From: Nocardia pseudobrasiliensis NBRC 108224
GTDB taxonomy: Bacteria > Actinomycetota > Actinomycetes > Mycobacteriales > Mycobacteriaceae
DNA: 64,000 nucleotides
Reading direction: 5' to 3'
Assembly: GCF_001613105.1 (NCBI RefSeq)
Contig: NZ_BDBS01000023.1
Coordinates: 158,171 to 222,170, forward strand
The notes beneath the pieces are model-generated. The model did not search any database, was not told where the DNA came from, and saw only the letters and a list, made by a program, of their open reading frames with translations. Each line of letters starts with the position of its first letter. The stretch's first letter is position 1. Below are positions 48,819-58,097 of this stretch, in pieces. Both the position numbers and the translations under genes were made by a program.

Positions 48819-49214
48819 ATGAGTACGCCGCACAGCCCGGCCGACAACGCCGATCCGACGCTGGAGGCCGACGTATTCGCCAAGAACTGCACGTCGCGGC
48901 CGGTTCTGCAGAATGTCGCGAGCCGTTGGGGCACGCTGGCCCTGGTCGCGCTGCGCGAGGGTCCCTACCGCTTCAGCGCCCTGCGCCGCCGCGTCGACGG
49001 GGTCAGCGAGCGCATGCTCTCCCAGACCCTGCAGACCCTCGAGCGCGACGGCATGATCCACCGCGAGGTCGTCCAGGCCATCCCCCCGCGCGTCGAATAC
49101 ACCCTCACCGAACTGGGCGCACAGGTCGCCGAGCACCTCGAGGCGCTGATCGTCACGCTCGAGACCAATATCGGCTCGATCGTCGAGGCCCAGGCCGCCT
49201 ACCACCGCGACTAG
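48819..49214 (+). CDS. HxlR-family transcriptional regulator (QorR-like)
   Basis: The protein has 131 residues from ATG 48819, which follows TAGCAT by seven bases with no ribosome site (leaderless). The HxlR winged helix-turn-helix is typical: N-terminal DVFAKNCTSRPVLQNVASRW with the redox-sensitive Cys position, GTLALVALREGPYRFSALRR, GVSERMLSQTLQTLERDGMI, and PPRVEYTLTELG. QorR/HypR-type members sense electrophiles through this Cys. It is divergent from the quinone-reductase gene it probably represses. Confidence 0.93.
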   Translation: MSTPHSPADNADPTLEADVFAKNCTSRPVLQNVASRWGTLALVALREGPYRFSALRRRVDGVSERMLSQTLQTLERDGMIHREVVQAIPPRVEYTLTELGAQVAEHLEALIVTLETNIGSIVEAQAAYHRD

Positions 49215-49231
49215 GCGACCGGGTCCACCGC

Positions 49232-50125
49232 TCAGCCTTCGGGCCCGGTGACCACCACACCCAGCGCGCCGTGCACATCGAAATCGGGATCGGCCGCACT
49301 GTGCTGGACGACCTCGAAAACCGTTGCGCTGCCGCGTCCCGGCGGTTCGCTCAGCTCGACCTCGAGCAGCAGCTCCTTGGACGCACCCGGTTCGAGTACC
49401 ACCCGCAGCGGGGCGTCGCCGTCGCCGCGGCCGCCCTCCGGATCGATCAGCGACCAGTTCGCCGGAATGTGCGAGCCGATATCGATATTCAGATCCCGGC
49501 TGAGCTGCGCGGCGGTTTCTCGGTCGGGGCGACGTGCGCTGATGTGATAGGAGCGGATGTCCCGGCCGAGATTGCCGACCCGTACCCGGCTGCGGGCACG
49601 GCCCTGCGGATCGGTCGCCACCGAGTCCAGATTCAGCTGGGCCCAATGCCGTTCGACGCCGGGCGCGACGCCCGTGCCCTGCGGAATTCGATCGTTCGGG
49701 GCGCTGACCGCGGCGAGCAGACAGGCATGTCCGGCGATCGGGATCGTGCCGACGATCGTCACGGTGGCCGAACCGCCCTTGGACGCGACATATGTCGTGG
49801 CCTGGCCGAAGGCGTGCAGTTGGGAGAAGGCCGCATTCGGATCGCTCCACCAGAGCGTGACGGTGACCGGAGCGAGGCTGGTGCCGCCGCCGTAATCGGC
49901 CACCGTCACCGTGACCGTCGTCGGCTCCCCCGGCCGATAGGTGCGCAGCGGCCCGCCGTTGACCCGGATGCTCGGGCACAGCCACATGATCGGCTGCGCC
50001 GAACCGGGCAGCGGAACCACCTGGGACAGTGGGCGATCCACGCCCGAGACGCCCAGATCGCCCTGGAAATACGGGATTACCAGCCAGGTGGAGTAGTTGT
50101 CGCGGATATCGTCCTGATAAGGCAT
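49232..50125 (-). CDS. CARDB-like beta-sandwich protein of unknown function
   Basis: The protein has 297 residues from ATG 50125 (GAGG six bases upstream). There is no signal peptide; it starts MPYQDDIRDNYSTWLVIPYF. Residues about 50-135 resemble CARDB/Ig-like sandwiches (YRPGEPTTVTVTVADYGGGT followed by SLAPVTVTLWWSDPNAAF). A second similar sandwich follows, with AQLNLDSVATDPQGRARSRV and a final LEPGASKELLLEVELSEPPG. It is 8 bases downstream of the 575-residue protein gene in the same direction, so the two are an operon. The function is unknown. Confidence 0.7.
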   Translation of the reverse strand: MPYQDDIRDNYSTWLVIPYFQGDLGVSGVDRPLSQVVPLPGSAQPIMWLCPSIRVNGGPLRTYRPGEPTTVTVTVADYGGGTSLAPVTVTLWWSDPNAAFSQLHAFGQATTYVASKGGSATVTIVGTIPIAGHACLLAAVSAPNDRIPQGTGVAPGVERHWAQLNLDSVATDPQGRARSRVRVGNLGRDIRSYHISARRPDRETAAQLSRDLNIDIGSHIPANWSLIDPEGGRGDGDAPLRVVLEPGASKELLLEVELSEPPGRGSATVFEVVQHSAADPDFDVHGALGVVVTGPEG

Positions 50126-50133
50126 GGCGGACC

Positions 50134-51861
50134 TCAGATTTCCTTGTAGCCGAGCACCCGGACGGGTACGGGTTGGTCGGTGATGCGGCCGGATTCGGCG
50201 ACGGTCCAGCACGGATGCCGATGCCCCCGATCGGCGTCGAGATCCAGATTCACCGGATCGGCGTCCCAGCGCGCGAGCAACTCCGCGGCCAGTTCGGGGA
50301 AGGCCGCGAACAGCCGGGCGGCGCTCGGCGCCGGAGACCGGGTCGGCGTCGCCTGCTCCTGCGGGGTGGTCGGGGCGAAGATGTAGTTCGCCAGCGCCTG
50401 CGGATCCTCCCGATGCGGCCAGCCGGGATCGGCCGGGGCGCTGAGGAATTGGGCGAACAGCGGGGAGCCGAGCTGTTCGGCGGGCGGATAGATCAGACCG
50501 ATGGTGGCCAGGAAGGTGCGCGCGCTCGCGAAGGACTGCCACAGCGCGGTCTGCACATCGATGATGTGCTGCACGATATGCGCGCCGGTGCCGTCGGACG
50601 CGGCCGTGGTGAGGAACTGACCCTCGACGACGACCTGCCCCTCCGGCTCCTCGTCGTCCTGCCCGCCCGGCAGCACCTCGGCCGGATCGCATTCGCCGTG
50701 ATCGATGATCTGCACGATGCAGTCGATGGCCACGACCAGCAGGGCCACGATCACGAAGGCGATCACCCAGCCGCAGTCGTTACCGGAACTGCTGGATTTG
50801 TCGGCCGTGGTCGGCTGGGAATTCCCGGCATTCGAGCCGGGCTGCGGATCGTCGCCGTAGTTGGCGGGGCCGAGTACGCCGCCGCCCGCCATCGCACCCA
50901 GATCGCTCACCTCGAGGGTGTCGAGCAGCGTGAGGCTCATGGGATCCGGCAGCGGCGGCAGGTCGAAAGTGTCCAGCAGCCGCAAATGTTCGATCATCCG
51001 GCGCAGTCCGGTATCCAGATCCGCGGTGGCGGGCAGGCCGGAATAAGTTCGCTCCAGGGCGGTTTCGACGGCCTGGCGGATATCCGCGGGCACTGCGGCG
51101 TCGGCCGGGGCCGCCGCGCCGAAGCTCAACCGGTCCGCCATCGCGGTGAGCCCGGGAATCGGGTGCTGCTGAGCGGTCCACGCGCCCAAACTGTTTCGTG
51201 CGAGGCGATCGCGGAAGCGATGCGCGCGCCGCGGGCCGCCGGTCACCGAACTCAGATAGCCGGATCCGATGACATTGCCGAGATAGGAGCTCAGCACACC
51301 GGTTTGGAAGGCCGTCACCTCCGGCGTGCCCCCGGACAGCTCGCGGAAGAACAGATGGGTGCCCCGGGCGAGGAACCGATCGGCGAGCCCCCAGTCCGCG
51401 ATCGGCGCGGACCGCTGGCGCGGATGCGACGTCGCCAGATGCGGCAGCAGCTCCAAAACCGTTCGCAGGCCGGTGATCTCGGTGGAGATGGCCTTCAGGT
51501 CGGTGGTCATCGCCTTCAGGTCCGCGAAGCCCCGGCCGAAGCGGGTGACGGCCGTGGGATCGGCCGGATTCGTCAGCGCGAATTCGATATCGGCGCGAGC
51601 GGCCCCGGCGCGGTCGTAGAGGTCGCGGCCCCGCTGCCACAACCCGGCTGCGGTCCGCACGTGGCCGAGTTCGACGCCGTCCGAATTCGCGTGCCACACC
51701 AGATGATCGACGAATGCGCCGAGCAGTGCGTGATCGGGGAGATCCAGGGCGGCCTGGGTCAATTGGTCCTGCAGGGCGTGGCCGTCGCCGGGAAGTTGGT
51801 GATTCTGGAACAGCTGCAGGAGATCCTGATGAAACGCCGCGTGGGCGCGATAGTCGATCAT
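50134..51861 (-). CDS. 575-residue membrane-anchored protein of unknown function
   Basis: The N-terminal part is helical and His-rich (MIDYRAHAAFHQDLLQLFQN, ALLGAFVDHLVWHANSDGVE). A long soluble region follows with LSSYLGNVIGSGYLSSVTGG and PRRAHRFRDRLARNSLGAWT, then a low-complexity linker (SNAGNSQPTTADKSSSSGND) and one membrane segment at about 370-392 (CGWVIAFVIVALLVVAIDCI). After an acidic stretch, a C-terminal domain of about 150 residues ends QPVPVRVLGYKEI. I do not recognise any domain. The single central membrane span and the paired CARDB-like protein suggest a small surface or membrane-associated complex. Confidence 0.72.
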   Translation of the reverse strand: MIDYRAHAAFHQDLLQLFQNHQLPGDGHALQDQLTQAALDLPDHALLGAFVDHLVWHANSDGVELGHVRTAAGLWQRGRDLYDRAGAARADIEFALTNPADPTAVTRFGRGFADLKAMTTDLKAISTEITGLRTVLELLPHLATSHPRQRSAPIADWGLADRFLARGTHLFFRELSGGTPEVTAFQTGVLSSYLGNVIGSGYLSSVTGGPRRAHRFRDRLARNSLGAWTAQQHPIPGLTAMADRLSFGAAAPADAAVPADIRQAVETALERTYSGLPATADLDTGLRRMIEHLRLLDTFDLPPLPDPMSLTLLDTLEVSDLGAMAGGGVLGPANYGDDPQPGSNAGNSQPTTADKSSSSGNDCGWVIAFVIVALLVVAIDCIVQIIDHGECDPAEVLPGGQDDEEPEGQVVVEGQFLTTAASDGTGAHIVQHIIDVQTALWQSFASARTFLATIGLIYPPAEQLGSPLFAQFLSAPADPGWPHREDPQALANYIFAPTTPQEQATPTRSPAPSAARLFAAFPELAAELLARWDADPVNLDLDADRGHRHPCWTVAESGRITDQPVPVRVLGYKEI

Positions 51862-51990
51862 GGTGGTCCTTCGTGGAGATCCCCCCGGGCAACCATGATC
51901 TGCGCCGTCCGAGCCGTCGGCGCGAGTACCGCATTACCTGTGTTCACGCAGTTCGACAGCCCGAAATGGGGTAGCGAACCAATGAACGAC

Positions 51991-52025
51991 GAACGCCCCG
52001 CACTCGTATCGAGTGCGGGGCGTTC
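51991..52025. terminator. hairpin terminator downstream of lpd
   Basis: GAACGCCCCGCACTCG (51991-52006) pairs perfectly with CGAGTGCGGGGCGTTC (52010-52025) around TAT. It lies 38 bases past the lpd stop on the minus strand and is followed there by GTCGTTCATTGGTT. Confidence 0.85.
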
Positions 52026-52062
52026 AGTCGGTTACCTTATCCCGGCATGCTTTCGGCCGGGA

Positions 52063-53466
52063 CTAGAAGTTGATCATATGTCCGGCCAGGCCGTGGAAGG
52101 CCTCCTGCAGCGCCTCGCTCAGCGTCGGATGCGTATGCACATTGCGGGTCAGCTCGTTGACCGTCAGATCCCACTTCTGGGCCAGGGTCAGCTCGGGCAG
52201 CAGTTCGGAGACGTCGGGGCCGATGAGGTGGCCGCCGAGCAGTTCGCCGTACTTGCCGTCGGAGATCAGCTTCACGAAGCCCTGGGCATCACCCAGGCCG
52301 TGAGCCTTGCCATTGGCCATGAACGGGAAGCTGGCGACCTTCACGTCGTAGCCCTCGTTGCGGGCCTGCTCCTCGGTGAGACCGAAGCTGGCGACCTGCG
52401 GCTGACAGAAGGTGGCGCGCGGCATCATCCGGTAGTCGCCCAGCGGCAGGGTCTCCGCGCCGGCGATGGTCTCGGCCGCGACCACGCCCTGCGCCTCGGC
52501 CACGTGGGCCAGCTGCAGCTTGGCGGTGACATCGCCGATGGCGTAGATGTGCGGCACATTGGTGCGCATGTAGTCGTCGATGGCGATCGCGCCGCGATCG
52601 GTCAACTGCACGCCGGTGTTCTCCAGGCCGTAGCCCTCCACCCGCGGCGCGAAACCGACCGCCTGCAGCACCTTGTCGACCGTGACGGTCTCGACATTGC
52701 CGGACTTGTTGTCCTTGATGCTGACGGTGACCTTGGAGCCGTTGTCCTCGATGGACTGCACCGCGGCGCCGGTCGTGATCGTGATCCCCAGCTTCTTGTA
52801 CGCCTTGGTGATCTCCTTGGAGACATCGGCGTCCTCATTGGGCAGCGCGCGATCCAGGAACTCCACGATGCGCACGTCGACGCCGTAGTTCTTCAGCACG
52901 TAGCCGAATTCCATACCGATCGCACCCGCGCCCACGATGAGGATCGAACCCGGCAGATCGCGGGTCATGATCTGCTCCTCGTAGGTCACCACGTTCTGCG
53001 ACAGCGAGGTGCCCGGCAGCAGTTTGGTCACGGTACCCGCGGCGATGATCGCGTTGTCGAACGTGATCTGCTCGGTACCGCCCTTGGTCAGCTCGACCGA
53101 CAACGTATTCGCGTCGGTGAAGGTGCCCTTCCCGTCGAACTCGTCGATCTTGTTCTTCTTCATCAGGAAGTGCACGCCCTTGACGCGCCCGTCGGCGACC
53201 TTACGGCTGCGATCGAAGGCCGCGCCGAAGTCGAAGCTCGCCTCGCCGGTGATACCGAACGTCTTCGCTTCCTTGGTGAAGATGTGCGCCAGCTCCGCAT
53301 TGCGCAGCAGCGCCTTGGACGGAATGCACCCGACGTTCAGGCACACGCCACCCCAATATTTCTGCTCGACGATCGCTGTTCGCAGGCCGAGTTGTGCGGC
53401 GCGAATCGCGGCGACATACCCGCCGGGACCAGCACCGAGAACGACGACATCGTAGTGGGAAGTCAC
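52063..53466 (-). CDS. lpdA: dihydrolipoyl dehydrogenase
   Basis: The protein has 467 residues from GTG 53466, seven bases after TAGGCT (leaderless). FAD motif VVVLGAGPGGYVAAIRAAQL, redox disulfide CLNVGC (Cys42, Cys47), NAD motif ILIVGAGAIGMEFGYVLKNY, second FAD motif IYAIGDVTAKLQLAHVAEAQ, and the C-terminal catalytic His-Glu in NVHTHPTLSEALQEA. It is the E3 subunit that reoxidises lipoamide in pyruvate, 2-oxoglutarate and branched-chain dehydrogenase complexes, and in mycobacteria the peroxidase chain. Close to M. tuberculosis LpdC (Rv0462). A strong terminator follows. Confidence 0.96.
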   Translation of the reverse strand: MTSHYDVVVLGAGPGGYVAAIRAAQLGLRTAIVEQKYWGGVCLNVGCIPSKALLRNAELAHIFTKEAKTFGITGEASFDFGAAFDRSRKVADGRVKGVHFLMKKNKIDEFDGKGTFTDANTLSVELTKGGTEQITFDNAIIAAGTVTKLLPGTSLSQNVVTYEEQIMTRDLPGSILIVGAGAIGMEFGYVLKNYGVDVRIVEFLDRALPNEDADVSKEITKAYKKLGITITTGAAVQSIEDNGSKVTVSIKDNKSGNVETVTVDKVLQAVGFAPRVEGYGLENTGVQLTDRGAIAIDDYMRTNVPHIYAIGDVTAKLQLAHVAEAQGVVAAETIAGAETLPLGDYRMMPRATFCQPQVASFGLTEEQARNEGYDVKVASFPFMANGKAHGLGDAQGFVKLISDGKYGELLGGHLIGPDVSELLPELTLAQKWDLTVNELTRNVHTHPTLSEALQEAFHGLAGHMINF

Positions 53467-53500
53467 GCAGTCGAGCCTAACCGCAGTAAGAATGACTTGC

Positions 53501-55546
53501 ATGAGCGGTATCGAGGAGCAGCGGTCCGATCCGTACCTGTGGCTGGAGGAGGTGACCGGGGAGCGACCCCTGGCCTGGGCACGCGCCCACAATGACGTGG
53601 TCGTGGAGCGATTTGCCGCATCCGACCGGTTCTCCGATCTGGAGCATCGGATTCTGAGCATGCTCGATACCGACACCCGGATCGCGTATCCGACCCGGCG
53701 CGGACAGTGGCTCTACAACTTCTGGCGCGACGGGGCCCATCCCAAGGGACTGTGGCGGCGGACCACCTTCGAGCAGTACCGCGCGGCCGAGCCGGAATGG
53801 GAGGTGCTGGTCGACCTCGACGCGCTGGCGGCCGAGGAGGGCGAGAACTGGGTGTGGGGCGGGGCCGCGGTCCTGCGGCCCGAGCAGTCGCTCGCGTTGA
53901 TCAGCCTGTCGCGCGGCGGCGCGGATGCCAAGGTGGTCCGCGAATTCGACATGAGCACCAAGCGTTTCCGCGAACCGGAGGACGGCGGATTCCATCTGCC
54001 CGAGGCGAAGTCGCAGATCCGCTGGATCGATGCCGATACCGTCTATGTCGGGACGGATTTCGGACCGGGTTCGCTCACCGATTCCGGCTACGCGCGCATC
54101 GCCAAGCGCTGGCGACGCGGAACGCCGCTGAGCGAGGCGCAGACGGTATTCGAGGGTGAGCGGGGTGATGTGCTGGTCTCGGCGGGCTACGACCGCACGC
54201 CCGGCTACGAGCGGCACTACATCGGCCGGGCCACCGACTTCTTCAACGAGTCGGTGTATCTGCTCGAGGCCGATGGGAGCCTGCGCTATCTGGATGTGCC
54301 CAGCGACGCCTCCGAGTCCTGGTACAAGGATTGGCTGCTGGTGCGGTTGAAATCGCCGTGGGAGGTGGGCGGGCGGAGTTATCCCGCGGGTGCGCTGCTG
54401 GCGACGAATCTCGAGGAATTCCTCTCGGGCGGAAGGGATTTCGAGGTGGTGTTCACCCCGGACGCGCACACCTCGCTGCACGGATACGGGTGGACCGAGA
54501 ACTATCTGATTCTGATCACGCTCGAGGATGTACAAACCAAGCTCTATGTCGTGGATCCGACCGACTGGTCACGCCAGCCGCTGGCCGACACCCCGCCCAT
54601 GGCCACCACCAATGTCATGAATCTCGACCCGCTCGAGGGCGGCGACGAATTCATGCTCACCACAAGCGGTTTCACCACCCCCGCCACGCTGCTGGCCAGT
54701 TCGGTCGGCGGTTCGGCCGAAGCGCTCAAACAGGAACCGGGCTTCTTCGACGCCGAGGGCATCGAGACCGAACAGTTCTTCGCCCGCTCCGACGACGGAA
54801 CCATGGTGCCGTACTTCGTGATTCGCCGCCGCGACCGCCGAGGCACACCGGGCCCGACGGTGATGTCGGGTTACGGCGGTTTCGAGGTCTCGCGCACCCC
54901 CGCCTACAGCGGCGCGTCCGGAATGGGCTGGCTGGAACGCGGGGGCACCTGGGTGATGACCAATATCCGCGGCGGCGGCGAATACGGCCCCGAATGGCAT
55001 ACCCAGGTGCAGAAGGCCAACCGGCACAAGGTGTACGAGGATTTCGCCGCCATCGCCCGCGATCTGGTGGATCGCGGCATCACCACCGCGCCGCAGCTGG
55101 GCGCGGTCGGCGGCAGTAACGGCGGACTGCTCATGGGCGTGATGCTCACCCGGTATCCGGAGTTGTTCGGCGCCATCGTGTGTCAGGTGCCGCTACTGGA
55201 TATGAAGCGCTATCACCTGCTGCTGGCCGGTGCGTCGTGGATGGCCGAATACGGCGATCCGGACAAGCCCGAGGAGTGGGAGTACATCGCGAAATACTCG
55301 CCGTATCAGAACACCCGGGCCGATGCGACCTATCCGCCGATCCTGCTGACCACCTCCACCCGCGACGATCGCGTCCATCCCGGACACGCGCGCAAGATGG
55401 CCGCCCTCCTCGAGGAGGAGGGTCACACTGTCTGGTACCACGAGAACATCGAGGGCGGCCACGGCGGCGCGGCGGACAACAAGCAGCTGGCGTTCCAGGC
55501 GGCGCTGATCTACGAGTTCTTCACCCAGCTGCTGATGGAAAGTTAG
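53501..55546 (+). CDS. S9-family prolyl oligopeptidase
   Basis: This 681-residue cytoplasmic serine peptidase has an N-terminal propeller part starting DPYLWLEEVTGERPLAWARA, with IAYPTRRGQWLYNFWRDGAH. The catalytic domain has YGGFEVSRTPAYSGASGMGW, GGTWVMTNIRGGGEYGPEWH, the nucleophile GGSNGG (Ser539), Asp in STRDDRVHPGHA (about 622-623) and His654 in GGHGG. Residues of this type clip short peptides after Pro or basic residues. ATG 53501 is preferred; an ATG three codons upstream is possible. It is divergent from lpdA (34 bases), and its stop overlaps that of the next, convergent gene. Confidence 0.92.
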   Translation: MSGIEEQRSDPYLWLEEVTGERPLAWARAHNDVVVERFAASDRFSDLEHRILSMLDTDTRIAYPTRRGQWLYNFWRDGAHPKGLWRRTTFEQYRAAEPEWEVLVDLDALAAEEGENWVWGGAAVLRPEQSLALISLSRGGADAKVVREFDMSTKRFREPEDGGFHLPEAKSQIRWIDADTVYVGTDFGPGSLTDSGYARIAKRWRRGTPLSEAQTVFEGERGDVLVSAGYDRTPGYERHYIGRATDFFNESVYLLEADGSLRYLDVPSDASESWYKDWLLVRLKSPWEVGGRSYPAGALLATNLEEFLSGGRDFEVVFTPDAHTSLHGYGWTENYLILITLEDVQTKLYVVDPTDWSRQPLADTPPMATTNVMNLDPLEGGDEFMLTTSGFTTPATLLASSVGGSAEALKQEPGFFDAEGIETEQFFARSDDGTMVPYFVIRRRDRRGTPGPTVMSGYGGFEVSRTPAYSGASGMGWLERGGTWVMTNIRGGGEYGPEWHTQVQKANRHKVYEDFAAIARDLVDRGITTAPQLGAVGGSNGGLLMGVMLTRYPELFGAIVCQVPLLDMKRYHLLLAGASWMAEYGDPDKPEEWEYIAKYSPYQNTRADATYPPILLTTSTRDDRVHPGHARKMAALLEEEGHTVWYHENIEGGHGGAADNKQLAFQAALIYEFFTQLLMES

Positions 55547-56403
55547 CGATCACGAATCCACCGCTCGATCCGGTCGACGGTGGTGACCGGATCGGTGATC
55601 CAGCCGTTGTGCCCCAACGCCTCCGGCTGATGCCAGGTACTCACGCGGGCCTTGGGCAGCTTCGCCAGCAGGTGGTCGGCCGAGCCGCGCGGGGCCAGAT
55701 CGTCGCCCGCGATGGTGATCGACAGCACCGGCAGTTTCAACCGGCCGATACGTTCCTCGTAGTCGATGTCCGCACCGGCCGGTTCGAAACGGCCGGTGCG
55801 GGCCAGGCGCGCCCAATCGGAGATCAAGACCTTCGACTGCCGCCCGAAGCCGCCGGCGGTGATGCGGTCGCCGGGCCAAAAGCCCGCGAGGTTCGCGGTC
55901 AGCGAGACCGCCGCCGGGCCGAGCAGAAATGCCGAGCGTGCCAGACCGTTGTAACCGCGGAAGTAGGGCGTACCCGAGGCGACCAGGATCAGCCCGCCGA
56001 GCCGCCCCCGGATCCGCGAGGCGTACATCACGCCCAGCTGTCCACCCATGCTGTGCCCCAGCAGAATCGGCGTACTGTCCGGGAAGCGCTCGCGCACCAC
56101 CTCGAAGATCGCCGGGAAGTCCACCGAGACCAGTTCCTGATATCCGTAGGCGCTGGCCGGACTGGGCTTGGGCCGACTGTCCCCGTTGCCGCGCAGCTCG
56201 CCGATCGCCGCGTCGAAGCCGCGCCGGGCCAGATGATCGGCGAACATCTCGTAATAGGCCCCCGGCACCCCCAGTCCGGGAATGATCACGACCACCGCGC
56301 GCGGCGCGTCCGGGGTGATCGGATGGCGATGCGGACCGCGCGCCGGAATCAACCGCACCGGCACGGTGCTGCCGTCGGGCACCTGAATCGGAACAGTCTC
56401 CAT
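55543..56403 (-). CDS. alpha/beta hydrolase
   Basis: The protein has 286 residues from ATG 56403, seven bases after TAGCGT (leaderless pattern); an upstream ATG at 56427 would overlap the next gene. Core motifs: PRAVVVIIPGLGVPGAYYEM (oxyanion strand), RRGFDAAIGELRGNGDSRPK, nucleophile elbow ILLGHSMGGQLGVMYA, and a late YLAS-type EALGHNGW with the likely triad His. The substrate is unknown; esterases or C-C hydrolases are possible. The stop codons of this gene and the convergent S9 peptidase share bases (55543-55546). Confidence 0.85.
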   Translation of the reverse strand: METVPIQVPDGSTVPVRLIPARGPHRHPITPDAPRAVVVIIPGLGVPGAYYEMFADHLARRGFDAAIGELRGNGDSRPKPSPASAYGYQELVSVDFPAIFEVVRERFPDSTPILLGHSMGGQLGVMYASRIRGRLGGLILVASGTPYFRGYNGLARSAFLLGPAAVSLTANLAGFWPGDRITAGGFGRQSKVLISDWARLARTGRFEPAGADIDYEERIGRLKLPVLSITIAGDDLAPRGSADHLLAKLPKARVSTWHQPEALGHNGWITDPVTTVDRIERWIRDR

Positions 56404-56413
56404 ATCCGGCACG

Positions 56414-58063
56414 CTACTGGGTATCACCCCCGGAGCCCACGCTGCGGGTCAGCAGCTCCTCCAGGCCCACCGAGGTCGAGACCACCACGAGCTGATTGCC
56501 CGCGGCCAACCGGGTTTCCGGATCGGGCTGCCATTCCACCTCCCCGCCGACCGCGCGCTGCAGGGCGATGACGCGGGTGTGTTCGGATACGTCGGCCGCG
56601 CCGAGCGCCATTCCCGCGAGTTCCGAATCCGTCTCGACCGGGATCTCGGCGATCATCAATGTGTCGCCGTTGACCGACAGTGTCGCGATCACCCGGCGCT
56701 CGGCCGCGGCGGCGGCGAACCCATCGGCCGCGAGCTGGAACACACTGCGCACCACGGCCTTTCCGAGACTCTTCTGCACGCGCTCGGCCAGATCGTCATC
56801 GGACAGGCGCAGCACCACCCGCAGATCGTCGCGATAGGACTGGCCGAGCAGCGCCGCCTCCAGATTGACCGCGTCGCTGCTGGTCAACAGCACCAGCGCG
56901 CGGGCGCGCGAAACACCCACCGCCTGTAGGGAGTCCTCCCAGGTGGCCTGGCCGATCACCACCGGAACCCCGAGCGTGCGAGCCAGCGCGATACCGCGGG
57001 CGTTCTCGTCGTAGTCAAGTCCGACCACGCGCACCCCGAGATCGCACAGCTGCTCCATGACGCGGGAGCCGACATTGCCGAGTCCGGCGACCACGACATG
57101 ATCGCTGAAACCCGCGGGATCGGGGCCGATCTGTTCGGACAGCTGTGCGCGCAGCACCCCGCCCACCACCATGGCCGTAACCACCGGAGTCAGTGCCAGA
57201 CCGGTGAATACGACGCCGACCTGCAACACCTTGAAGGCGCCTGAGCGCGCGTGCTCGGGCTGCGCGGCGCCGGCGGCGTCGAGCAGCGTCTCGTAGATCG
57301 CGTCGCTCCAGGCGTTTCCGACCACCACCATCAGCGCGCAGCCGATGGTGATCAGGGTGAGCAGCACCAGCGTCAGGCGAACGAGGTTGTTGCGCATCAG
57401 ATACCGGGCCACGCGTACCCAATGATCGCGCCGATTCGGCAGATTCAGCACCCGATCGGCCAGCGCCAGGGCCCGGTCGCCGCCCTGGCCGGGCGGTACC
57501 AAGCGGATGGCTCCGGACCGTTCGCTCAGGCCGCACACCACCTTCCCGGCCGGCGCGTCCGACGGGCCGGTGACATACAGCGTCCGCTCGCCCAGTCGCA
57601 GGTAGTCCAGGGTCTTCTCACCGAGCGCCGCCGCGATGAACGACGGCGCGGCGATCTCCGAGATCGACAGCACCACACAGTCGGCGAACAGGCTGCGAAT
57701 GCGAAAACCCAAGCCGGTATTGAACATCCGAATCACCAGCCGGATGCGCGCATTGAGCTCGTGTGCGCGCAGCGCGGCGTGGAAATTCTCCACATCGGCC
57801 TGATCCACCAGCACCAGCGCACGGGCGGACGCGACCCCGGCCCGGCGCAGCGTCTCCTCGTCCAGCCGATCGGCGCACTGGATCCGCACGCGCTCCAACC
57901 GCTCCAGCTGCGGTACGAACCCACCGTCGCGATTGGGCAGCACCACCGTCACGGCCGCATCCGTGAACCGCGTCACCAACTGCAGCGCCAGCTGATATAC
58001 CAGCGGATTGTCCCCGCAGACAACAAAACTCGGGGCCGTCCCGCCCCCCTCGTGGACGTGCAT
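56414..58063 (-). CDS. TrkA/RCK-domain membrane protein (ion-channel-like regulator)
   Basis: The 549 residues comprise an RCK/TrkA-N domain (SFVVCGDNPLVYQLALQLVT), two membrane segments (LVRLTLVLLTLITIGCALMV and VLQVGVVFTGLALTPVVTAM), a second TrkA-N domain (HVVVAGLGNVGSRVMEQLCD, VVGLDYDENARGIALARTLG) and a C-terminal TrkA-C-like domain. The loop between the membrane helices (SDAIYETLLDAAGAAQPEHA) has no TxGYG selectivity filter, although the overall plan is that of castor/pollux-like or Kch-type channels. It may be a non-selective channel, a transporter subunit or an NAD(H)-sensing membrane regulator. Confidence 0.8.
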   Translation of the reverse strand: MHVHEGGGTAPSFVVCGDNPLVYQLALQLVTRFTDAAVTVVLPNRDGGFVPQLERLERVRIQCADRLDEETLRRAGVASARALVLVDQADVENFHAALRAHELNARIRLVIRMFNTGLGFRIRSLFADCVVLSISEIAAPSFIAAALGEKTLDYLRLGERTLYVTGPSDAPAGKVVCGLSERSGAIRLVPPGQGGDRALALADRVLNLPNRRDHWVRVARYLMRNNLVRLTLVLLTLITIGCALMVVVGNAWSDAIYETLLDAAGAAQPEHARSGAFKVLQVGVVFTGLALTPVVTAMVVGGVLRAQLSEQIGPDPAGFSDHVVVAGLGNVGSRVMEQLCDLGVRVVGLDYDENARGIALARTLGVPVVIGQATWEDSLQAVGVSRARALVLLTSSDAVNLEAALLGQSYRDDLRVVLRLSDDDLAERVQKSLGKAVVRSVFQLAADGFAAAAAERRVIATLSVNGDTLMIAEIPVETDSELAGMALGAADVSEHTRVIALQRAVGGEVEWQPDPETRLAAGNQLVVVSTSVGLEELLTRSVGSGGDTQ

Positions 58064-58097
58064 AGCAGTCGATGCTAGAGCGAATCGGACCCGACAG

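Noticed and set aside
50029..53595. A 1188-codon open frame on the plus strand
   Set aside because: It runs antisense to three unrelated genes including lpdA, with Arg/Gln/His-rich sequence and no ribosome site.
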